Shown here: piece after piece, positions 58,485-64,000 of the stretch | Position numbering within the stretch: the stretch's first letter is position 1 | Layout of the letters: each line of letters opens with the position of its first letter | Assembly: GCA_036435485.1 (NCBI GenBank) | Contig: CM071596.1 | Span: 10,506,001-10,570,000 of the forward strand | Length of the DNA stretch: 64,000 nucleotides | Direction: 5' to 3' | Source: Saposhnikovia divaricata | Taxonomy: Eukaryota; Streptophyta; Magnoliopsida; Apiales; Apiaceae | Notes under the pieces: model-generated | What the model was told of the DNA's origin: nothing | The model's database searches: none | The model's input: only the letters and a program-made list of their open reading frames with translations | Made by a program: the position numbers and the translations under genes

Positions 58485-59830
58485 GTAAGTTTAGGGTACA
58501 CAAAATGCGAGACTAGATGGTCAAGAAATCGAGGCTGCCTATAGCTCTGTTCGTTTTTTGATGCGGGATCAATTTTAATCTTGTACTCTCTCTTTCGACT
58601 TGAAATCCATGACCCCTCAGTCAGATGCTTATAAGAATTACCTATAAACTTGATCAGCAAACCAGCCTCCATCCACTTGTTTCGAGCCTCTCCTGAAGAC
58701 CTGCTTGTAGAGGGAGCAATCTGATTGGGTGAGATATAAACATGTGGCGAAACTCTATCAGCAATCTCCTCGGCCCTAATGGAATGAAAATCCCTAACCT
58801 TTTGTAATGGAGGGACTTTGTTAAGCTCATCACCATCCCAGGTCTTGGTGTACAAATCTTCCATTGTGCACTCTGAGATAGATTCATATGCTACTCTTCT
58901 ATGCTCGGGAGTTCTATTGGATATGAGTGAAGTCAACTTCACATAAGATAGTAGCCGTTCCTCCCACGGTTTTAACACCGGGTGATGTTGGCAGTAGTAG
59001 AGTCGTCCGTTCAACAGAGCTGTGCGAAAATCATCCCAATCAGGACCCAAATTGATCTTCCGGAAAATCTCTTTAAAAATAATTTGCATCACTCCATTGT
59101 TTCTACCTTTAACAGTTCTTGTTGGCGATGTTGGATTAACGCATTTATGAATAATTCTCACCTTGAGCCGCTCGTCATAATCTCTTTCCTTGGCAAGCAC
59201 CGGATTTCGGTGAGGGTGTTTCCGTGGGAAAATTACAACGTAATTGTCGATCATGTTCAACCCAAGATGCGGTTCAGTGCCTAACTCGATGAAGGCATCG
59301 ATTACCGCCCGTGCTAAATCCCTCGCCCAATCCCGTGGCAGGACTTTCGAGAAGTCCGTATCCGGGAACATCTCCTTCACGGGAGGTATCCTCATATTTT
59401 CTTCAACTTCTTTCTTTACTCCTTTATCTTCTTCAGTTAAATAATCCAACATAGATTTCTCGAAGGGGTAAGAATGGAGTGTAGAATCAGTATCGCTTGA
59501 AAATTGATTAATTGGAAAATCAACTGAGTTCAATCTAATACAAAACGGATTAGTGGCACAATCAGTTTGGAGGGATTGTTTTAAACCCTCCTGAGCTCCT
59601 TTCAAAGGAAACTCACCAGCAGTGTGATGAATTAAAACAGGGGTATTACCAGAGTTGCCGGAATCAGAGACATTACCAGAATCAGAGACATTGCCGGAAT
59701 CAGAGCCGCCACCACCGGAATCAGAGACACCACCGGAATCAGAGCCACCAGAGGAATCTGAGTTTCTTTGTTGATACTGTGTTTGGCCACGGCTTTTAGC
59801 TCTTTGTTTTTTCGACTTTTTTTTCACCAT
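58439..59830 (-). CDS. Intact protein of unknown function (463 aa)
   Basis: A single open frame runs from ATG 59830 to the stop at 58439 without interruption. The start encodes a Lys/Arg-rich nuclear-signal-like stretch (MVKKKSKKQRAKSRGQ), then about 40 residues of Ser/Asp/Gly repeats (SDSGG, SDSGNV), then a globular region of about 390 residues. The globular part has DFSKVLPRDWARDLARAVID, DNYVVIFPRKHPHRNPV, DWDDFRTALLNGRLYY and a C-terminus near YPKLTVALYRKLHEYGYDF. I see no signal peptide, membrane segment or known catalytic motif, and do not recognise the family. It may be a single-exon host gene or a coding part of an unrecognised element. No target duplications or terminal repeats were found around it. 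Upstream on the minus strand the LINE runs in the same direction. Confidence 0.75.
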   Translation of the reverse strand: MVKKKSKKQRAKSRGQTQYQQRNSDSSGGSDSGGVSDSGGGGSDSGNVSDSGNVSDSGNSGNTPVLIHHTAGEFPLKGAQEGLKQSLQTDCATNPFCIRLNSVDFPINQFSSDTDSTLHSYPFEKSMLDYLTEEDKGVKKEVEENMRIPPVKEMFPDTDFSKVLPRDWARDLARAVIDAFIELGTEPHLGLNMIDNYVVIFPRKHPHRNPVLAKERDYDERLKVRIIHKCVNPTSPTRTVKGRNNGVMQIIFKEIFRKINLGPDWDDFRTALLNGRLYYCQHHPVLKPWEERLLSYVKLTSLISNRTPEHRRVAYESISECTMEDLYTKTWDGDELNKVPPLQKVRDFHSIRAEEIADRVSPHVYISPNQIAPSTSRSSGEARNKWMEAGLLIKFIGNSYKHLTEGSWISSRKREYKIKIDPASKNEQSYRQPRFLDHLVSHFVYPKLTVALYRKLHEYGYDF

Positions 59831-60344
59831 GGTCGGTTGCTGTTGAAATTAGGTTTTACGGCTAATGTAGGATGCGAATGCAGGGTTTCAGTGCTTTTGT
59901 TCGGGTTGATTCAAGGGCCCTATATTAAAACATCAACTGAGCCCAATTTTGTATCCAATTAGGAGATTTATGTGGTGAGGTATATATTAAGAAAAAAAAT
60001 AATGTTCGTTATTATTAATATTTTAATATTTTTATAATTTACAATGCTGGAATAAAATCATAATTTGAATATTAATCGAATTATTAATCGTAATTTTAGT
60101 CAAAAAATTTAAGTATATTCGAGGTACCTTTTTTCAATTTTTTTTTCTCATATCAATTTTTACATAATTGAGTCACCTTTTAACTCGTATTATATTTTTT
60201 TGCATACATTTGTATTTTATACTTTTATATTATATTTAAAAAATATAAATTAATTTTAGTCAATTTTTAAAATACATTTACTTTAGGTAAAATTAGCCAA
60301 ACAAATAAACTTCATGTTAAATTATCCTTTTTCATCTAAAGCGA
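59831..60344. other. AT-rich upstream region of the unknown gene
   Basis: No coding signal is seen. It would contain the promoter of the gene at 58439-59830; a specific TATA box cannot be chosen among many AT-rich strings. Confidence 0.45.
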
Positions 60345-60691
60345 CTAACAAAACCAAACCAAACCAAATCAAACATACCCAGTATATCCCGCTCAGAGCA
60401 GGGTTTGGGGAGGGTAGGATGTACGCAGTCCATACCCCACTTTTAGAGCGGGGAGGCTGTTTCCGTGTAGACCCTCGGCTAAGTGCACGGCATACAAAGA
60501 GTGTGATAAATACAAAGGAAACCATCTGATACGGAAATGATCGAAGCCATACCTGAGCCCATGGCGTTCTTTACATGGGGCATACCTATTTGCGCGGAGT
60601 TATGCTACCACCGGGCCGGGATCCCTGAAACTGCAAAACCAGCAAACAAAAGACACTAAAAACGCAAAGTAAGAACGCTAAAGTCGAACTA

Positions 60692-63619
60692 CTACAAAAT
60701 CGATAACCGAGACAACCCAATTCTGAGGCTCTCGACAACCGATCCGCACCCTAAAAGAGAATCCACCACTCTGATACGCCGCCTCCAAGCAGACCTATCC
60801 GCAACCATGGTCTCATTTAAGTCTAAGGCCTTCAAATCCAGCCTGAGCTGCTCTTCCCACGACCTCCTCGGTCTGCCTCTCCTCCTCGCCCCACCAACCG
60901 AAAGATTCTCGACCCTCCTAACTGGGGCTTCAACCAGCCTCCTACGGACGTGGCCGAACCATCTCAACCTTCCTTCCCTAAGTTTCGCAGAAAAAGGCGC
61001 CACTTCAAGCTCGCTCCTAAACACCGCATTTTGGACTCTGTCCAACATCGTGCGCCCACAGGACCACCGCAACATCCTCATTTCAGCCGCTTCCAACTTC
61101 CTTACTAGGGCCTTCTTCTCTGCCCAACACTCCGAACCATATAACATCGCTGGACGGATAGCCGCTCTATAGAATTTCCCTTTCAACTTTAAAGGGACTT
61201 TCTTATCGCACATCACCCCTGACGCTGCCCTCCACCTTAACCACCCCGCCTTGATACGATGCGTGACATCGGCTTCAATCTCACCTTCCTTCTGGATGAT
61301 CGAACCTAGATACTTGAACTTGTCCGTCTGCGGGACGATCTGGTCTTCAATCCTAACCTCTACCCCTTCTTCGCTGGCCTCACCACTGAAGTTACACCAG
61401 AGATACTCGGTTTTAGAACGGCTCATACGTAACCCTTGGGACTCCAAAGTAGATCTCCAAAGCTCCAATTTGTCGTTCACCTCCCTCCTCGATTCCGCCA
61501 CTAGTACGATATCATCCGCGAAGATCATGCACCATGGGACAGCATCTTGAATCCCCCGTGACATGACATCAATGATAAAGGCGAAAAGAAAAGGACTTAG
61601 GGCCGACCCCTGATGAAGCCCCATCTCAACAGGGAAGAAACGGGAGTCCCCCACTGGGGTCCGAACGCAAGCACTAGCTTGGGAGTACATGTCTTGAATC
61701 ACCCTAACGTACGCCGACGGCACTCCCCTCTCCTCAAGGCTCTTCCAGATAGCTTCACGGGGAATGCTATCATAAGCCTTCTCAAGATCGATGAACACCA
61801 AATGAAGGTCTTTGCGACGATCCCTGAACTTCTCCATAAGGCGTCTAACGAGATGAATGGCCTCGGTCGTCGATCTCCCAGGCATAAAACCAAATTGATT
61901 CTCTGAGACTTCAACTACTCTTCTAATCCGACTATCAACCACTCTCTCCCAAAGTTTCATAGTATGACTGAGTAATTTAATACCCCGGTAGTTACTACAA
62001 CTCTGAGTATCGCCTTTATTCTTGAAAAAAGGTACCACAACACTACGCCTCCATTCAGCTGGCATCTTAGCACCCAAGAGAAGAACATTGAACAGATCTG
62101 TTAACCATTGGACGCCAACCTCACCAAGACAAAGCCAAACCTCGATCGGGATAAGATCCGGGCCAACCGCCTTCCCTTTAGCCATCTTCTGCAGGGCACC
62201 CTTGACTTCATCCTTGCTGATGCGCTCACAGGACTCAATAGAGAGCACAGGCAAAAGAGAGACCTCTCGCTCCACCCCGACACCACTCCTCCTAGCCTCG
62301 TTGAAAAGATTAAGAAAATACGAACTCCACCTCTCCTTAATAGCATTTTCGTTCATTAACACTTGGCCTGAATCGTCCTTAACAAACTTAACAGAACCCA
62401 GGTCGCGCCGCCCTCTCTCCCTAGCTTTAGCTAGCTTAAAGATGGCATTCGCTCCTTCCTTGGTATCTAGGCGCTTGTACAGCCCTACATAAGCCTCCTC
62501 TTTAGCTTTCGCCACTGCCTTTTTTGCCTCTCGTCTTGCCACCTTGTATGCTTCCATCTTCAGAATCCTCTCCTGCCCTGCGCAGGTCGATAAAAGCTCT
62601 TTAAAAAGCGCAAGTTTAGCCTTAACTTTCTTTTGAACCTCCTCGTTCCACCACCACGACTCCTTATGACCGCTGCATCTACCCGAGGAAACCCCCACCA
62701 CCTTCTCGCCCACACTCCGGATGGCCTTAGCCATCTTGGTCCACCTGGAGTTAGCATCTCCCCCACTCGCAAAACAACCTTCGTTGATCAAGGCCTCCCT
62801 GAATTCCGCCGCCTTCTCGCCCTTCAAGTCACTCCAAAGGATTCTTGGTCTAAACTCTCTCTTCCTGCATACTACTCGACCCTCCATGGATAGATCCATG
62901 GCCAACAGCCTGTGCTGGGAAGCACACGCCTCACTCCTGAACACCTTGCAGTCCACGCATGCTCTAGCGTCCCGGCTGCGCACAAGTAAGTAATCGATTT
63001 GAGTGCTGCGACCCCCGCTACTAAAGGTGATTAGGTGCTCAGCCCTCTTCTGAAAAACAGAATTTACAATAACCAACTCCTGAGCCGAAGCAAACTCTAA
63101 CAGTGCGGACCCACCGACATTCCTGGTCCCGAAGCCAAAACCCCCATGTGCCATGGGGAAACCATCTGACCTCTCGCCAATGTGACCGTTGAAATCGCCA
63201 CCCACCACTAAAAATTGGTCTGCAGGAATACTCCCTACCAGCCCATCTAAACAGGCCCAAAAAGCCTCCTTCTCAGCGTCGCCCAAACCACCTTGCGGGG
63301 CGTACGCACACACCACATTCACCACAATCTCCCCCACCACCACCTTGACGGACATGATCCTGTCATTGCACCTATTCACTTCTACGACGTTGTCTTTAAG
63401 GTCTTCCGTCAAAAGAATGCCCACTCCGTTTTTCGAGTTGGTAAGACCTGAATACCACAATTTATACCCGTTCGCTACTCTAGACCGCGCCCCCTTCCAT
63501 CTCGTCTCTTGAATACACGCCACATCCACTCTTCGCTTCTTCAACACGTCCACTAGCTCCAGGAATTTGCCCGTCAAGGTACCTAAATTCAAACTCCCAA
63601 CACGCAAATTACGCAACAT
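60692..63619 (-). CDS. RTE LINE endonuclease/reverse transcriptase, intact 975-aa frame
   Basis: ATG 63619 opens MLRNLRVGSLNLGTLTGK. The N-terminal third is an apurinic-type endonuclease (ACIQETRW, VVGGDFNGHIGERSDG, STQIDYLLV). The centre is a reverse transcriptase with NYRGIKLLSHTMKLWERVV, VFIDLEKAYDSIPRE, GLHQGSALSPFLF and the active site FADDIVL. The C-terminal part has the MLRWSCGRTMLDRVQN and RRRGRPRRSW blocks common in RTE elements. The protein nicks target DNA and copies its own RNA there. No stop or frameshift is seen over 2.9 kb, in contrast with the other autonomous elements of the window. RTE elements usually have no ORF1 or a very small one, and none is visible upstream. The reading frame is GC-richer than its AT-rich surroundings. 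Confidence 0.92.
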   Translation of the reverse strand: MLRNLRVGSLNLGTLTGKFLELVDVLKKRRVDVACIQETRWKGARSRVANGYKLWYSGLTNSKNGVGILLTEDLKDNVVEVNRCNDRIMSVKVVVGEIVVNVVCAYAPQGGLGDAEKEAFWACLDGLVGSIPADQFLVVGGDFNGHIGERSDGFPMAHGGFGFGTRNVGGSALLEFASAQELVIVNSVFQKRAEHLITFSSGGRSTQIDYLLVRSRDARACVDCKVFRSEACASQHRLLAMDLSMEGRVVCRKREFRPRILWSDLKGEKAAEFREALINEGCFASGGDANSRWTKMAKAIRSVGEKVVGVSSGRCSGHKESWWWNEEVQKKVKAKLALFKELLSTCAGQERILKMEAYKVARREAKKAVAKAKEEAYVGLYKRLDTKEGANAIFKLAKARERGRRDLGSVKFVKDDSGQVLMNENAIKERWSSYFLNLFNEARRSGVGVEREVSLLPVLSIESCERISKDEVKGALQKMAKGKAVGPDLIPIEVWLCLGEVGVQWLTDLFNVLLLGAKMPAEWRRSVVVPFFKNKGDTQSCSNYRGIKLLSHTMKLWERVVDSRIRRVVEVSENQFGFMPGRSTTEAIHLVRRLMEKFRDRRKDLHLVFIDLEKAYDSIPREAIWKSLEERGVPSAYVRVIQDMYSQASACVRTPVGDSRFFPVEMGLHQGSALSPFLFAFIIDVMSRGIQDAVPWCMIFADDIVLVAESRREVNDKLELWRSTLESQGLRMSRSKTEYLWCNFSGEASEEGVEVRIEDQIVPQTDKFKYLGSIIQKEGEIEADVTHRIKAGWLRWRAASGVMCDKKVPLKLKGKFYRAAIRPAMLYGSECWAEKKALVRKLEAAEMRMLRWSCGRTMLDRVQNAVFRSELEVAPFSAKLREGRLRWFGHVRRRLVEAPVRRVENLSVGGARRRGRPRRSWEEQLRLDLKALDLNETMVADRSAWRRRIRVVDSLLGCGSVVESLRIGLSRLSIL

Positions 63620-63681
63620 CGACTACCAAAAATAAACCAGCGCAAACAGAACCGACCAAAACAGAAAAACAGAACTAATTT

Positions 63682-63689
<8 letters not shown>

Positions 63690-63722
<33 letters not shown>
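63690..63722. repeat. (AT)n microsatellite
   Basis: About sixteen AT units in the leader of the LINE. Confidence 0.95.
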
Positions 63723-63728
<6 letters not shown>

Positions 63729-64000
63729 ATATAAACTAATACTAATATAAACTAATTAAGTATAAATATAGAGTATAAACACAAAAGAACCGAAAACAAA
63801 AAAAGCAAAAAAACAAACAAACAGTCTAAGCACAAAATCCAAACAAAACAGATCAAAACACAGGGCCGAAACAACAACAATACCAAAAAAGAAAAACAGA
63901 GCATGGGTGGATGAGAGAGGGGGAAAGGACGGAGGTTACAACCGACGAAAAAGGGGAGACGGAGGTGCAAATGATGGTGGCTGAACTAAATTGATGGAGA

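Larger units (their letters stand above)
60345..64000 (-). mobile_element. RTE-type LINE, reaching beyond the window
   Basis: On the minus strand the element has a leader (64000-63620, cut by the window), one long ORF and a 3' tail. The 3' region (60345-60691) contains the phrase GGGAGGCTGTTTCCGTGTAG and ACCCTCGGCTAAG on the plus strand, common in plant RTE and associated SINE ends, and closes with short repeats of TTTGG (AAACC on the plus strand) near 60350-60375. No target duplication can be tested because the 5' end is outside. Confidence 0.8.

Noticed and set aside
60807..63512. Many plus-strand open frames within the LINE
   Set aside because: They are shadows of the 975-codon minus-strand frame in a GC-richer region.

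Overview
The window is nuclear DNA of a flowering plant, most likely a eudicot with a large repeat-rich genome. The evidence is the set of plant-type mobile elements (Ty1/copia, Athila- and Tat-type Ty3/gypsy, Helitrons carrying RPA genes, TRIM, Tourist, Stowaway and Mutator MITEs, CACTA, RTE LINE), together with spliced genes and AT-rich spacers. I do not name a species. Boundaries, repeat copies and target-site duplications (TSDs) were read by eye.

Layout. 1-6829 is the 3' part of a Ty1/copia element: the last codons of pol, a non-coding stretch with a dense AAGTCAT motif array, a very long extra reading frame with two in-frame stops, and a 3' LTR with a second array of the same motif upstream of a TATA box. 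6830-7863 is AT-rich spacer. 7864-27400 is a Helitron cluster: a small non-autonomous copy (7864-8538), a large RepHel-bearing copy (about 8539-25266) and another non-autonomous copy (25267-27400), apparently joined end to end. The large copy holds a decayed RepHel gene, two decayed RPA70-like genes and, on the opposite strand, a gene with three B3-like domains; a solo gypsy LTR (23503-25194, TSD ATTCC) sits inside it.

28767-29938 is a kelch-like gene broken by one frameshift, followed by a Mutator-type MITE (30731-31104, 9-bp TSD). From 31267 to 55089 lie exons of the C-terminal part of an eIF2D gene, split by nested insertions. A miniature LTR element (TRIM, 31554-42777, TSD ACTTA) landed in an exon and then received a complete Athila-type gypsy element (31727-42633, TSD GATGC). 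In the intron, a Tourist-like MITE (44074-54594, TSD TTA) received a complete Tat-type gypsy element (44239-53899, TSD CTTCC), with a CACTA fragment and a duplicated piece of LTR beside it. The Tat element carries an antisense, intron-containing gene between pol and its 3' LTR.

56190-58490 holds three separate local tandem repeats. 58439-59830 is an intact 463-codon gene of unknown function. 60345 to the window end is an RTE-type LINE with an intact 975-codon endonuclease/reverse transcriptase frame. The host genes show no pathway in common; the order of the region is best read as layers of insertion. The most interesting signals are the duplicated motif array of the copia element, the B3 and RPA cargo of the large Helitron with its tandem neighbours, the Tat gag-pol frame disabled only by stops that fit C-to-T change, and the stacked insertions that split eIF2D.
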